From Saprospiraceae bacterium (GTDB lineage Bacteria > Bacteroidota > Bacteroidia > Chitinophagales > Saprospiraceae), in the NCBI GenBank assembly GCA_030729925.1, contig JANQWK010000016.1:62001-126000 (forward strand): a stretch of DNA of 64,000 nt, read 5' to 3'. Under the pieces are notes generated by a model that saw only the letters and a program-made list of their open reading frames with translations, did no database searches and was not told where the DNA came from. Of this stretch, positions 1-8,417 are shown piece after piece; positions within the stretch are counted from its first letter, which is position 1; each line of letters starts with the position of its first letter. A program made the translations under genes and the position numbers.

Positions 1-1720
1 CATTCAGGTTGAAATTATACAAGAAATTCAAGACCTGGTCGGTGATCCTGTTCTGACGGTTGGCTGTCTCCAGGAAACCATCAGGGTTGGATTGTCCCCC
101 TTTGTTTTGCTCTCGGATTGATTTCAACTGGTACTGGTCAATACCCACGCGATACAACGCATTCAACCATGGCGCGATCTCGTAAGAAGTCTCCAAAGTA
201 CCAAAGAAGCGCTGTACGTATTCAAAGTCACCTGCGTTGTTCAAAACCCATCTTGGGTTCTGAATCTGACCACCGCGGCGATAATATACGTTAGAACCGT
301 CAATCGGGCTTTGGTAGGGGATATTCATCAAGTCAATGGCACGGGGGGTAAACAACAAAGCGGCAAACAAACCGTTACCGTCACCTCCAAATGCCTGACC
401 AGTAATAGGCGTTCTTCTATCCGAGTTGACATAGTTGAAGGTACCTCTGACTTTCAAGCCATTGGCCAGTTTAGTGGACATACCCAAACCAAAGTTGTGC
501 TTTCTCAGGTAGTTGGACTTGCCACCACCTCTCTGAGCATCCAAAGCAGGTGTGAAACCACCATCGTCAATATAGCTATAGGTAGTACTCACAGAAGTAT
601 TCTCATTGACCCGGTTTTCGATAGAAATCGAAGTTTTGGTGGTAAGTGCCGGATCTGCAAAGAAGTCCTCGACCCCTGTATAAGCTCTGTGCTCATAAGG
701 CGCACCCTTCAATTCAGGGAAGTCGTCATTGAACTGTGCCTGATCATACGGGTGGGTTACCAATACATACCCATTTGGAGAAATCCCCTTATAATCAGAA
801 CCATACGCAGATGGGTTAGTGTCTGCAAAAGCAGCTCCCCAGTTGGAGAAAAACCATCCGAAACCACCGGAGAAACCGATGCCATAAGTGTTCTGGTAAT
901 CTGGCAGGTTCGCTACCTCAGAAAAGGCAACTGATTGGTTAACCGTTACTTCCAAACCTTTGTTCAGGTTCTCACCCGCTCTGCCGTTTTTAGTCGTAAC
1001 CAGGATTACCCCGTTTCTTCCGGCTTCACCGTACAGTACCGTTGCTGAAAGACCTTTCAAAATAGAAATCTCCGCAATCGCGTTGGGATCCAGATCCAGG
1101 AATCGGCTGGAAGCCGTTGCACCACCTGCACCAAAATCGCGGTCGGAGTTGGTCGAAGTGTTGAAAGGCACCCCGTCAATAACAAACAGCGGCTGGTTGT
1201 CACCCGTGATAGAAGAATAACCCCGGATAATCACGTTGGTACCCGATCCGGCAAGACCTGAGGTTTGTTGGATATCCACCCCGGTTGCCTTACCTCTCAG
1301 AATCCTGGATACATCCGATTCAATCCTTCCGGCAATCTCATCCTGAGCAAGCGTAGCGACCCCGAAGCCCAAGGCTTTTTTGTCTTTACGAATACCCAAA
1401 CCGGTTACAACCACCTCAGCAAGGGTCTCCGAAGCAGCCGCCAAAACGACATCCACGATGTCAGACGAGCCAATCTGAACCTCTGTGGTCTCGTATCCCG
1501 TGTAGGAAAATACCAAAGTAGTAGCTCCTTCCGGAACATCAAGGGTGTAAGTTCCATCTAAGTCCGTGACCGCTCCCGTAGAGGTACCCTTGACCATGAT
1601 ACTGGTACCAATCAAGGTCTCTCCACTGGCGTCCGTAACCCTTCCACTAATGGTTCGCTGAGCCAGCGCGGCTGCCATCGAAACAAACATTAGTGAAAAA
1701 ACGAGTAAGTGTTTTTTCAT
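1..1720 (-). CDS. SusC/RagA-family TonB-linked outer membrane receptor (partial, N-terminal part)
   Basis: The gene starts at the ATG whose complement ends at 1720 and runs off the left edge, so about 573 N-terminal residues are present. It has a signal peptide ending in AALAQ, then a carboxypeptidase-regulatory-like domain (about residues 22-100, with GRVTDASGETLIGTSI and FSYTGYE), then a TonB plug (about 110-240, with VIRGYSS and PLFVIDGVP), then the beginning of the beta-barrel. This order defines the SusC/RagA receptors, which import glycans or other oligomers across the outer membrane with TonB energy and an SusD lipoprotein lid. The expected susD partner would lie outside the window, beyond base 1, so the substrate cannot be told. 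No TAnnTTTG promoter is evident directly upstream. Confidence 0.93.
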   Translation of the reverse strand, partial: MKKHLLVFSLMFVSMAAALAQRTISGRVTDASGETLIGTSIMVKGTSTGAVTDLDGTYTLDVPEGATTLVFSYTGYETTEVQIGSSDIVDVVLAAASETLAEVVVTGLGIRKDKKALGFGVATLAQDEIAGRIESDVSRILRGKATGVDIQQTSGLAGSGTNVIIRGYSSITGDNQPLFVIDGVPFNTSTNSDRDFGAGGATASSRFLDLDPNAIAEISILKGLSATVLYGEAGRNGVILVTTKNGRAGENLNKGLEVTVNQSVAFSEVANLPDYQNTYGIGFSGGFGWFFSNWGAAFADTNPSAYGSDYKGISPNGYVLVTHPYDQAQFNDDFPELKGAPYEHRAYTGVEDFFADPALTTKTSISIENRVNENTSVSTTYSYIDDGGFTPALDAQRGGGKSNYLRKHNFGLGMSTKLANGLKVRGTFNYVNSDRRTPITGQAFGGDGNGLFAALLFTPRAIDLMNIPYQSPIDGSNVYYRRGGQIQNPRWVLNNAGDFEYVQRFFGTLETSYEIAPWLNALYRVGIDQYQLKSIREQNKGGQSNPDGFLETANRQNRITDQVLNFLYNFNLN

Positions 1721-2263
1721 AATAAATTGATTTTTGTAGCGTATTTAATAAAACGTTAACGAATTTAGGGATTAGTTGGCTATTTCCAATAAAATCCGTT
1801 ACATAATTGTTAAATTTTGTTAAATCGCCGAACTTACCTGTTTCTTGGGTGTTCCCTGTTTTTTGGATTTAAAATATTGATATACAGTATCCTATGGGTT
1901 ATTATTTTTTGGAAAACATTCTGTTTTTCCTTAAGAAAACCTTATATTTTTTGGTAGCAGGTGGGCTGGTGCAGGGGAAATTTTCCTAAAATGAGGGGAG
2001 GGGAGTTTTTTCAAAAAAAAGCAGCTAAACCAAATAATATTTTGAATAGTCGGGTTTCCGGCGAAAACATCCAAATGTGGTTTTTTGTTAGTAAAAAGCA
2101 AATTTTTTTGCTTTAAATTATTGTTTGTCAATAGTTTAAAGCACAAGTGCAAGGCACTTTAAGGTGCCTTGCACTTAGATTACCCTAATTAATACTACGG
2201 AGTCCTAAAAGGTAACCTTGTTTTAGGGTTTTTTGGAGGTGTAATTTGGGTAGGTGTCGGCTT
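1721..2263. other. AT-rich intergenic region between susC and the DUF4252 gene
   Basis: This 543-bp stretch has no convincing gene. A short reading frame at 1931-2152 on the minus strand is low-complexity and has no recognisable features. It holds the 97-bp dispersed repeat copy 1 (2121-2217). Bases 1911-1930 contain an imperfect inverted repeat (GGAAAAC...GTTTTTCC), possibly part of the susC leader. Nothing else is recognised. Confidence 0.6.
2121..2217 (+). repeat. 97-bp dispersed intergenic repeat, copy 1
   Basis: This is one of three gapless copies (the others are at 31277-31373 plus and 62203-62299 minus). The core palindrome lies at 2145-2176 with 13-bp perfect arms (AAGTGCAAGGCAC / GTGCCTTGCACTT) around TTTAAG. 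A conserved tail follows (AGATTACCCTAATTAATAC, 2177-2195) and ends in GGTAACC. A less conserved 24-bp leader (19 of 24 like copy 2) precedes it. By hand alignment the 73-bp core plus tail matches copy 2 at 62 of 73 positions. It sits 47 bp beyond the stop codon of the DUF4252 gene. Function is unknown: a REP/MITE-like element, terminator or small RNA are all possible. Confidence 0.85.
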
Positions 2264-2746
2264 TTAATTTTCGCTGAGGTTGATGTCCATATTGCGGAGG
2301 TCTTCGAGTTTGAAGAGGCCTTTGGCGCTGATGAGGAGGAAGTTGTCGGGGCTCCAGGACAGGATAACCGCTTCGGAGGGTTTTCCGGGAGCGGGTTCCC
2401 GGACAAAAAAACGCAGCTGGGTGCCTTCCTCCCGGGTTTCTACGAGGGTTTCATATTGGTCGGCGTTGAGTCCTGCGAGCAGTTGCTGAAAGGTTTTTTG
2501 GTCCATAGGATTGGGGGCACCCTCTTTGTTTTTGATCATCCGAAACGCTTGTATGCCCGTGTTGTTTTTGTTTGTCGTTTCGGGCGACTGAAAGGCTTTG
2601 AAGAAGGAGCCACTCATTTGAATGGAGTTGACGGCCTCCAGTTGTCCATAGCGCTCGAACAGGCTGGCGACGATTTTGTCGGATTGTTGGGCCTGCAAGG
2701 ACAAGAAAGTACCGATAACGAATAGTAAGATTTGTAGTGGACGCAT
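2264..2746 (-). CDS. DUF4252-family secreted protein (second of a pair)
   Basis: The chosen start is the ATG at 2746 (MRPLQILLF), which begins a clean signal peptide; an in-frame extension upstream would overlap the preceding gene and lacks that feature. The protein is 160 residues. The body after the signal peptide (QSDKIVASLFERYGQ, then WSPDNFLLISAKGLF, near the C-terminus DINLSEN) has the layout of DUF4252 proteins, which Bacteroidota commonly encode next to ECF sigma factors. Its upstream neighbour is a paralogue 10 bp away. The location is probably periplasm or outer membrane; no biochemical role is established that I know of. The four-gene set (sigma, anti-sigma-like, two DUF4252) reads as one transcript. 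Confidence 0.75.
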   Translation of the reverse strand: MRPLQILLFVIGTFLSLQAQQSDKIVASLFERYGQLEAVNSIQMSGSFFKAFQSPETTNKNNTGIQAFRMIKNKEGAPNPMDQKTFQQLLAGLNADQYETLVETREEGTQLRFFVREPAPGKPSEAVILSWSPDNFLLISAKGLFKLEDLRNMDINLSEN

Positions 2747-2756
2747 GTTTTGATTT

Positions 2757-3278
2757 TTAGTTGTCAGAAGATATTTTTTTCGCGAAGCGGGAGATATCGT
2801 CGAGGTTGAGGTTGCCGATAAAGCTGAGCAGTACAAATTCGTCGGGACTACCGGACAGGAGGAGGAGTTCCTGTACCTTCCCCGTTTTTTGGTCGGATTT
2901 GATCAGAAACTCGGTGTTTTTTCCGGCTTTTTCCCTTACGGTCATGAGGATTTCGTACAACTTGGTGTCTATCTTGCTTTTGGCCTCTGCATAGAATTGC
3001 AGTGGCGTGTCGTTGGTGCGCAGCACCCGGAGACCTTCGATGCCTTCGAGGTATCGGATGAGGTCGTTGTTGTCTGCGTTTTCATCGGATTGCAGTTCGG
3101 GTACACTGATGTTTTTCATGAGGCTGAACAGCTTTGCGCTGACATACACGACGCTGAACCTTTCGTCGTCCACGTAGTGGCTGAAGTAGGTGTCAATGGC
3201 ACTGATGTTGGCGGTTTGGGCCTGCAGCAGGAAGGGCCATAGGAAAAGGGGGATGAGGGTGTGCAATAATTTTTTCAT
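2757..3278 (-). CDS. DUF4252-family secreted protein (first of a pair)
   Basis: The protein has 173 residues and starts with a signal peptide (MKKLLHTLIPLFLWPFLLQAQ). Like its downstream neighbour it contains the pattern of alternating strands and the sentence-like motif LLLSGSPDEFVLLSFIGNLNLDDIS, where the neighbour has ILSWSPDNFLLISAKGLFKLEDLR; this shows the two are diverged paralogues. The family is DUF4252, known from Bacteroidota sigma-factor operons. The gene begins 18 bp after the anti-sigma-like gene and ends 10 bp before the second DUF4252 gene. It is likely co-regulated with, and possibly the output of, the ECF sigma factor upstream. Confidence 0.78.
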   Translation of the reverse strand: MKKLLHTLIPLFLWPFLLQAQTANISAIDTYFSHYVDDERFSVVYVSAKLFSLMKNISVPELQSDENADNNDLIRYLEGIEGLRVLRTNDTPLQFYAEAKSKIDTKLYEILMTVREKAGKNTEFLIKSDQKTGKVQELLLLSGSPDEFVLLSFIGNLNLDDISRFAKKISSDN

Positions 3279-3295
3279 ACCTGTTTTGGGTTGGA

Positions 3296-3778
3296 TTAAT
3301 CAAATTCGAGCATTTCAGTTGCATTTCGGATACGCTCGGCTGCAATCTGGGCATTTTGTTCGCTCTGATCCACGACTTGGGCCACCCGGATCAGGGCTTC
3401 GCGGGTGACTTGGTACGCGGTTTCGGCGGATGCGGCTTCATATTTTGTCCAGTCAATGCGGGTTAACGTTGCGGGTTGGTTTTTCGCCTTCGGCAAAAAA
3501 TAAGACCAGCTGGCAATAGCGATCAATAGTGCGAGTATGGCAGCAGCAGCGGTTTGAGCCTGCCAGCTGATCCGGCGTTGGGAGGGGATCATGGGCTGGA
3601 GCAGGGTAGTATCTGCTTGCCCGTTGTGGAGGTACCTGAACAGGTCGGCGTAAGGCTCCAACTCGGGGGCGGTTTCTTCCCTGCGGGAAAAATACCCTTT
3701 GAGGCGCCGCTCGTCATCCAGGCTGGTTTCAGCCTCAAAGTATTTGTGGATCAAGATCAGAACTTCTTCTTTTTTCAT
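3296..3778 (-). CDS. Single-pass membrane protein, probable anti-sigma partner of the ECF factor
   Basis: The ATG at 3778 (MKKEEVLILIHKYFEAET) is preferred; a start 15 bp upstream is also open. The product is 160 residues. The N-terminal about 55 residues are a helical cytoplasmic segment beginning with KYFEAETSLDDERRLKGYFS, which resembles the short segments at the start of Bacteroidota anti-sigma-like proteins. A single membrane helix (about residues 75-95, TAAAAILALLIAIASWSYFL) is followed by a periplasmic, alanine- and glutamine-rich helical tail. It overlaps the sigma gene by 44 bp, which supports translational coupling. No zinc-binding HxxxCxxC motif is seen, so an anti-sigma role is inferred from position and topology. 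Confidence 0.6.
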   Translation of the reverse strand: MKKEEVLILIHKYFEAETSLDDERRLKGYFSRREETAPELEPYADLFRYLHNGQADTTLLQPMIPSQRRISWQAQTAAAAILALLIAIASWSYFLPKAKNQPATLTRIDWTKYEAASAETAYQVTREALIRVAQVVDQSEQNAQIAAERIRNATEMLEFD

Positions 3779-4280
3779 ACAATTGGGCGGCAATGATTTG
3801 TTCTTGAATGGTTTTCCGAGCTCTGAACAGATTCGTTTTGACCTGTCCGAGGTTGATAGCCAGCATGTCGGCGATTTCTTGATAACTGTATTCTTCTACA
3901 TCTCTCAGGTGCAGCACCATGCGTTGTTGCTCGGGCAGGGCTTGCATCAGCTGCTGCACAAAAGAGAGGGTATCCCTTTGCTCGGCGATTTGATGAGGAC
4001 CGGGTACAGGGGAGGCGAAGGCAGCTAAAGTTTCTTCGCCCTGGTAGTGAAGGCGCTTGGTGCGGGTTTTGTCAATGGCCAGGTTGCGGGTCATTTTAAA
4101 GCACCAAGCTTCCAGGTTTTCTTTGGAAGCCTCCCAGTCTCCCCAATGTTTCCAGGTTTTCATCATAATTTCCTGAACCACATCAGCAGCCTCCTCCGAA
4201 TGGTGCAGGATGCTGAAAGCCAGGCGGAACAACTTTTCTCTCAGCGGAACGATTTGTTGTTGAAAGGTTTTGTAGTTCAT
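3735..4280 (-). CDS. ECF-type RNA polymerase sigma factor (sigma-70 family)
   Basis: I place the start at the ATG at 4280 (MNYKTFQQQIVPLREKLFRL), giving 181 residues. The longer frame upstream has no family similarity. Region 2 is visible at residues 15-85 (FRLAFSILHHSEEAADVVQEIMMKTW, WCFKMTRNLAIDKTR) and region 4 at about 115-165 (LPEQQRMVLHLRDVEEYSYQEIADMLAI, VKTNLFRARKTI, a helix-turn-helix). This is the standard two-domain ECF layout. It opens a four-gene minus-strand operon with an anti-sigma-like gene and two DUF4252 genes. The stimulus is unknown; envelope stress would be a guess. Confidence 0.93.
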   Translation of the reverse strand: MNYKTFQQQIVPLREKLFRLAFSILHHSEEAADVVQEIMMKTWKHWGDWEASKENLEAWCFKMTRNLAIDKTRTKRLHYQGEETLAAFASPVPGPHQIAEQRDTLSFVQQLMQALPEQQRMVLHLRDVEEYSYQEIADMLAINLGQVKTNLFRARKTIQEQIIAAQLYEKRRSSDLDPQIL

Positions 4281-4355
4281 AATGACATCAACACGAAGGG
4301 CGCTGAAAAAAGTTACACCGTGTAGGCCATTTATTTTTGGGAACCTATCCTGTTT

Positions 4356-4390
4356 TTTGCCGACAGGCATTGCAAATAGGCCTATCTTTG
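4356..4390 (+). promoter_or_regulatory. Candidate Bacteroidota promoter for lptF
   Basis: TATCTTTG (4383-4390) fits the TAnnTTTG -7 consensus, with TTTG at 4356-4359 as the -33 element, spacer 23 bp. It lies 22 bp before the lptF start. Confidence 0.5.
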
Positions 4391-4412
4391 TAGCTGTCAA
4401 CAGGTAAAACCG

Positions 4413-5990
4413 ATGAAGCGAATTGACCGTTTAGTCATTACGAGTTTTATTCCTCCTTTTATTGTAGCTTTTTGCATAGCGATTTTCGTGCTGGTGATGC
4501 AGACGCTTTGGCTGTACATTGACGATATTGCGGGGAAGGGGCTGGGTTTGTTGTTACTGGTAGAATTGCTGGCCTACAAGTCCGTTTCGCTGATTCCATT
4601 GGCGCTGCCTCTGGGTATTTTGATTTCTTCGGTGATGGTGATTGGCGGACTGGCCGAGCATTACGAGCTGTCGAGCATCAAGTCGGCGGGGGTACCTTTG
4701 CTCCGCACCATGCGCAGTCTCCTCGTTTTTGGCGTATTTGCCGCGGCTTTCTCCTACTACTGCTCTGCTACCCTCATTCCGGTGTCCAACCTGAAGTTTG
4801 GTTCCCGGATGTGGGATATCCAGCGGCAAAAGCCGGCCCTTCGGCTGGATGAGGGGATCTTCAACGACGATTTCGAGGGCTACACGATCCATATCGGCAA
4901 TAAGAAGCCGGACGGCCGACATATAGAAGAGGTCTTGATTTACGACCAGAGCGAGGCTGGCCAGGGGCGCCTTGTCCAGATTTCTGCCGAAAAAGGAGAG
5001 ATGTACGCGAGTGCAGATGGACAGTTTTTTGTCATGGAACTGTACAATGGGCACCAGTACATGGAGTCGCGTCCGGGTGCCGGCAACAACAAAAGCTACC
5101 CCTTTGTCCGGAGTAATTTCAGCAAATGGACCAAGGTCTTTGACTTGGGGGAGTTTAACCTCAAGCGCACCAACGAGGAATTGTTCAAGCAGAACCGCAG
5201 CATGCTGGGGATTCACGAACTAAAAATTGTGGCCGATTCGCTGGCTGTGACCATCCGGGAAAAGGAGCAGGGCATGGCAGAGAGTTTTGCCAACTATTTC
5301 CACCCGCTGTTGTATCCGGATACGAGTGTGGCGGTAGTGCCCGAACCTGTATCCGAACCGAATCCCGTACCCTCGGGGCAGTTGCGTGCGAGCGTTTCAG
5401 CCAGTCCACGGCATCCTGAGGGCGGAGAAGCCCCGGTCGCTCCCCGACCGGAAAACTACATTCCCCAATCGCCTGTATTGCGACAAATCGTGGATCGGCC
5501 TTGGTCTGACTATACCAGCATCGCGGAAACCTTTGAAGAAAAAGAACGCGCGGGGCTGATTGGCCGAGCCAAATCCTTTGCCCGGAGCATGCAGGGACAG
5601 TCTGAAGGCACCCTGCGGGTATTGGATGGCCTGTCGGAAAACAGGGTCAAGCACATCTACGACCTGCACACGAAGTACAGCATGGCGGTTGTATGTCTGA
5701 TTTTTATGCTCATCGGTGCCCCCATGGGAGCCATCGTGCGCAAAGGTGGCTTTGGTGTCCCTATCTTGGTTTCCATTTTATTCTTTATTGTCTTTGTAGT
5801 ATTGACGATTTTTTGCCGCAAAATAGCGGAGAGTCTGATTATCCCTGCTGCGCTGTCGGCCTGGCTACCGGGTCTCGTCCTTTTCCCGATAGGGGTATTG
5901 TTGACCAAAAAAGCGATGAACGACTCCCGTTTCGACGGATTTGCCAACTTCTTCAAGTGGGTAGGGGCTTTGTTTCGTCAAAAAAAATAG
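4413..5990 (+). CDS. LptF/LptG-family (YjgP/YjgQ) lipopolysaccharide export permease
   Basis: The family forms the membrane part of the LptB2FG ABC transporter that extracts lipopolysaccharide from the inner membrane. The 525-residue product has an N-terminal bundle of three membrane helices (about residues 10-125, starting MKRIDRLVITSFIPPFIVAF), a periplasmic domain (about 125-260), and three C-terminal helices (about 430-510, with the typical IFMLIGAPMGAIVRKGGFG). It is clearly longer than the usual about 360 residues because of a hydrophilic, proline-rich insert (about residues 290-410). Such inserts also occur in other Bacteroidota LptF/G proteins. It is followed after 3 bp by a PAP2 phosphatase gene, implying co-expression. 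Whether it is the F or the G type cannot be decided from one gene. Confidence 0.88.
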   Translation: MKRIDRLVITSFIPPFIVAFCIAIFVLVMQTLWLYIDDIAGKGLGLLLLVELLAYKSVSLIPLALPLGILISSVMVIGGLAEHYELSSIKSAGVPLLRTMRSLLVFGVFAAAFSYYCSATLIPVSNLKFGSRMWDIQRQKPALRLDEGIFNDDFEGYTIHIGNKKPDGRHIEEVLIYDQSEAGQGRLVQISAEKGEMYASADGQFFVMELYNGHQYMESRPGAGNNKSYPFVRSNFSKWTKVFDLGEFNLKRTNEELFKQNRSMLGIHELKIVADSLAVTIREKEQGMAESFANYFHPLLYPDTSVAVVPEPVSEPNPVPSGQLRASVSASPRHPEGGEAPVAPRPENYIPQSPVLRQIVDRPWSDYTSIAETFEEKERAGLIGRAKSFARSMQGQSEGTLRVLDGLSENRVKHIYDLHTKYSMAVVCLIFMLIGAPMGAIVRKGGFGVPILVSILFFIVFVVLTIFCRKIAESLIIPAALSAWLPGLVLFPIGVLLTKKAMNDSRFDGFANFFKWVGALFRQKK

Positions 5991-5993
5991 ATC

Positions 5994-6662
5994 ATGATGC
6001 AATCAGGACTTCAGCGGCTGTGGATGGCCATTCGGAGCTATCCGGTATTTTTTGCGGGAAACGCCCTTTTTCTGCTGGTCGCGCTGGTTTTCCGGCTGCT
6101 CGCCGAAAAAGGAGCCTTGTTGCTGTATTTCAGTGCCCACAGGGGGGAGTTTTGGACCTTGTTTTTCAAATTTGGCACCCTGCTGGGGGAGGCGTATGTC
6201 TATATCGCAGCTACTGGGATCCTGGCATTTGTAGCCTATCGCATGGCTTTGGCAGTACCTTTACTGGGAGTGGGTGTTACCTTGGCGAGTTTCATCCTAA
6301 AAAAAATATTTAGTCAGCCGAGACCTCCGGCTTATTTTACCGAACTGGGTCGTTTTGACGAACTGTCGCTGATAGCGGGTGTGAAAGTGTATATGGGATA
6401 CAACAGTTTCCCTTCGGGACACACGATGTCGGCCTATGCCTTATTTACCTTTTTGCTGTTGGCCTTGGAGCGGCGAGCGGGATCCGGCATACAATTGCTA
6501 TTTGCCGGCATTGTCATCACGGTAGGACTTTCCCGGGTATATCTGATGCATCACTTTATCGAGGACGTATGGCTGGGAGCGGTAACGGGTATGTTGATGG
6601 GGTGGTTGTGGTACGATCAGGTAGCTCCGCGGTTGCCGGTGGCAGGAAGATGGAAAAAATAA
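5994..6662 (+). CDS. PAP2-family membrane phosphatase
   Basis: The 222-residue integral membrane protein carries the three PAP2 signature motifs: KKIFSQPRP (about residues 101-109), FPSGHT (about 140-145, with the catalytic histidine) and SRVYLMHHFIEDVWLGA (about 181-197, with the nucleophile histidine and supporting aspartate). Members remove phosphate from lipid substrates such as undecaprenyl diphosphate, phosphatidate or lipid A. The start ATG at 5994 is 3 bp after the LptF/G stop; an ATG at 5997 is equally possible. The pairing with an LPS permease makes a lipid A or carrier-lipid phosphatase plausible, but the substrate is not shown by sequence. Confidence 0.88.
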   Translation: MMQSGLQRLWMAIRSYPVFFAGNALFLLVALVFRLLAEKGALLLYFSAHRGEFWTLFFKFGTLLGEAYVYIAATGILAFVAYRMALAVPLLGVGVTLASFILKKIFSQPRPPAYFTELGRFDELSLIAGVKVYMGYNSFPSGHTMSAYALFTFLLLALERRAGSGIQLLFAGIVITVGLSRVYLMHHFIEDVWLGAVTGMLMGWLWYDQVAPRLPVAGRWKK

Positions 6663-6689
6663 AGCCGCTCCTGGGGAGGAACGGCTTTA
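6660..6689. terminator. Bidirectional hairpin terminator between convergent genes
   Basis: TAAAGCCGCTCC and GAGGAACGGCTTTA form a near-perfect stem that begins in the stop codon of the PAP2 gene. It lies between that gene and the converging AGCS symporter, and A/T-rich flanks are present on both sides. Confidence 0.7.
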
Positions 6690-6701
6690 CCTTCGGAAAA
6701 A

Positions 6702-8258
6702 TTAATTTTTGGCGATTTCGCCGGACTTTATTTTTCGCATATATTCGTTGAAGGCCCGCTTTACATTGGGAAGCAGGAAGTACAAGCCCAGTACGTTGGG
6801 GAATGCCATGGCAAAAATCATGGCATCGCCGAAGTTGAATACCGCGCCCAGACTCATAGAAGAACCTACTACCACAAACAGACAGAAGATAAATTTATAG
6901 GAAAGATCTGCAATTCTGTTTTCTCCGAAAAGGTACGTCCATGCCTTCAATCCGTAGTAAGACCAGGAAATCATGGTGGACAGGGCAAACAAAATCACCG
7001 CAACGGAAAGTACCACCGGAAACCAGCTGATGACAGAACCAAAGGCAGCAGAGGTAAATCCGATACCCGCTGCATTGCCCCCTGCAGATCCCAGTCGGTA
7101 AGCTTCTTCCGAACCAATACCACCATAATTGGTAATCACAATCACCAATGCCGTCATGGTACAAATCACCACCGTATCAATAAACGGCTCCAACAAAGCC
7201 ACAATACCCTCAGAGATAGGCTCATCGGTCTTTACCGCAGCATGTGCGATGGAAGCAGAGCCGATACCGGCTTCATTAGAAAAAGCTGCCCGGCGGAAAC
7301 CCATAATCAGTACCCCTACAAAGCCACCATACATAGCATCGGCATTAAAAGCACCGGCCAAAATTGTGCCGAAAGCTGCCGGGATATCGGTAATGTGCAC
7401 TGCCAGTACAAACAAACCGGCGCCGAGGTAGATACCCACCATCAGGGGAACAATTTTATCCGTGACCTTTGCAATGGATTTGATTCCACCAATGATAACA
7501 AACGCTACCAATACCGCCATCACTACCCCAAAGATCCAGCCTTTTCCGTACAGGAAGCTGCTTTCTCCACCGAGTACCTCAATCAGCTGCTGGGTAGCCT
7601 GGTTGATCTGCACCATGTTGCCCCCACCAAACGAACCGCCAATACAAGCTATCGCAAACAATACGGCCAACACCTTTCCAAACTGCGCAAAACCAGGGCC
7701 GCGCTCGGCCAATCCTTTCGACAAATAATACATAGGTCCTCCCGACACCGTACCATCCGCATTGTAATTGCGGTACATGGTTCCGAGTGAACACTCCACA
7801 AACTTGGACGACATCCCGAACAAACCGGCAACGATCATCCAGAAGGTAGCACCCGGGCCGCCCATAGACACTGCAATGGCCACACCCGCAATGTTTCCTA
7901 CGCCCACTGTTCCGGATAATGCAGCCGTAAGTGCTTGAAAGTGAGAAACTTCTCCCTTGTCGTCGGCTTTGTCGTATTTCCCTCTGACGACATCCAGGGC
8001 GTGTTTGAAGGAGGTGATATTGATAAAATTCATATACACCGTGAAGAAAATGGCTCCGAAGATCAGCCAGATGAGTACAAAGGGAATTTCAAAGCCTCCG
8101 ATCGTAACGGTAAAAAACACCACGGATTCGATGGCAACGGTAATGGGTGCAAAGACATCGTTGATCCGCTCGTCAATGGTTTTTGAGTTGGCATCCTGTG
8201 CGAAAGCCAGCAAAGGGGTCAACAAAGAAAGTAGAATAGCAAGGTATTTTTTTCTCAT
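6702..8258 (-). CDS. Sodium:alanine/glycine symporter, AGCS family
   Basis: I choose the ATG at 8258 ([21 protein letters not shown]); the open frame extends four codons to a TTG. The 518-residue protein is highly hydrophobic with about ten membrane helices. It has the family hallmarks: [16 protein letters not shown] (sodium/substrate-binding helix 1), [24 protein letters not shown] and [13 protein letters not shown] carriers import alanine or glycine with sodium. An N-terminal signal-peptide-like helix followed by a short periplasmic stretch precedes the conserved core, a common layout in Bacteroidota. A CAAATTTA on the plus strand at 8356-8363 is a possible -7 box for this gene, but no matching -33 box is well placed. 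Confidence 0.93.
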   Translation of the reverse strand: MRKKYLAILLSLLTPLLAFAQDANSKTIDERINDVFAPITVAIESVVFFTVTIGGFEIPFVLIWLIFGAIFFTVYMNFINITSFKHALDVVRGKYDKADDKGEVSHFQALTAALSGTVGVGNIAGVAIAVSMGGPGATFWMIVAGLFGMSSKFVECSLGTMYRNYNADGTVSGGPMYYLSKGLAERGPGFAQFGKVLAVLFAIACIGGSFGGGNMVQINQATQQLIEVLGGESSFLYGKGWIFGVVMAVLVAFVIIGGIKSIAKVTDKIVPLMVGIYLGAGLFVLAVHITDIPAAFGTILAGAFNADAMYGGFVGVLIMGFRRAAFSNEAGIGSASIAHAAVKTDEPISEGIVALLEPFIDTVVICTMTALVIVITNYGGIGSEEAYRLGSAGGNAAGIGFTSAAFGSVISWFPVVLSVAVILFALSTMISWSYYGLKAWTYLFGENRIADLSYKFIFCLFVVVGSSMSLGAVFNFGDAMIFAMAFPNVLGLYFLLPNVKRAFNEYMRKIKSGEIAKN

Positions 8259-8417
8259 GAGTTGGTACAAAGTTTTGAGTTGATCAGGTTTGATTTTTCT
8301 GGAAACCGGCCTTAAGGTATTTGATTATTTTTGTTTTTTCAAAATAAAATAGTTTCAAATTTAACAGTTCTGCCATTTTGGCGGATTTTTTACACAAGCT
8401 TCACGGGCTGCTGACAA

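Noticed and set aside
1931-2152. A 73-residue minus-strand reading frame
   Set aside because: AT-rich, asparagine/lysine composition typical of chance frames in a spacer; overlaps repeat copy 1 and has no recognisable feature.
3735-4400. Longer sigma-factor reading frame starting near 4400
   Set aside because: The extra 40 residues have no family similarity and overlap the lptF promoter candidate; the ATG at 4280 fits the normal ECF length.
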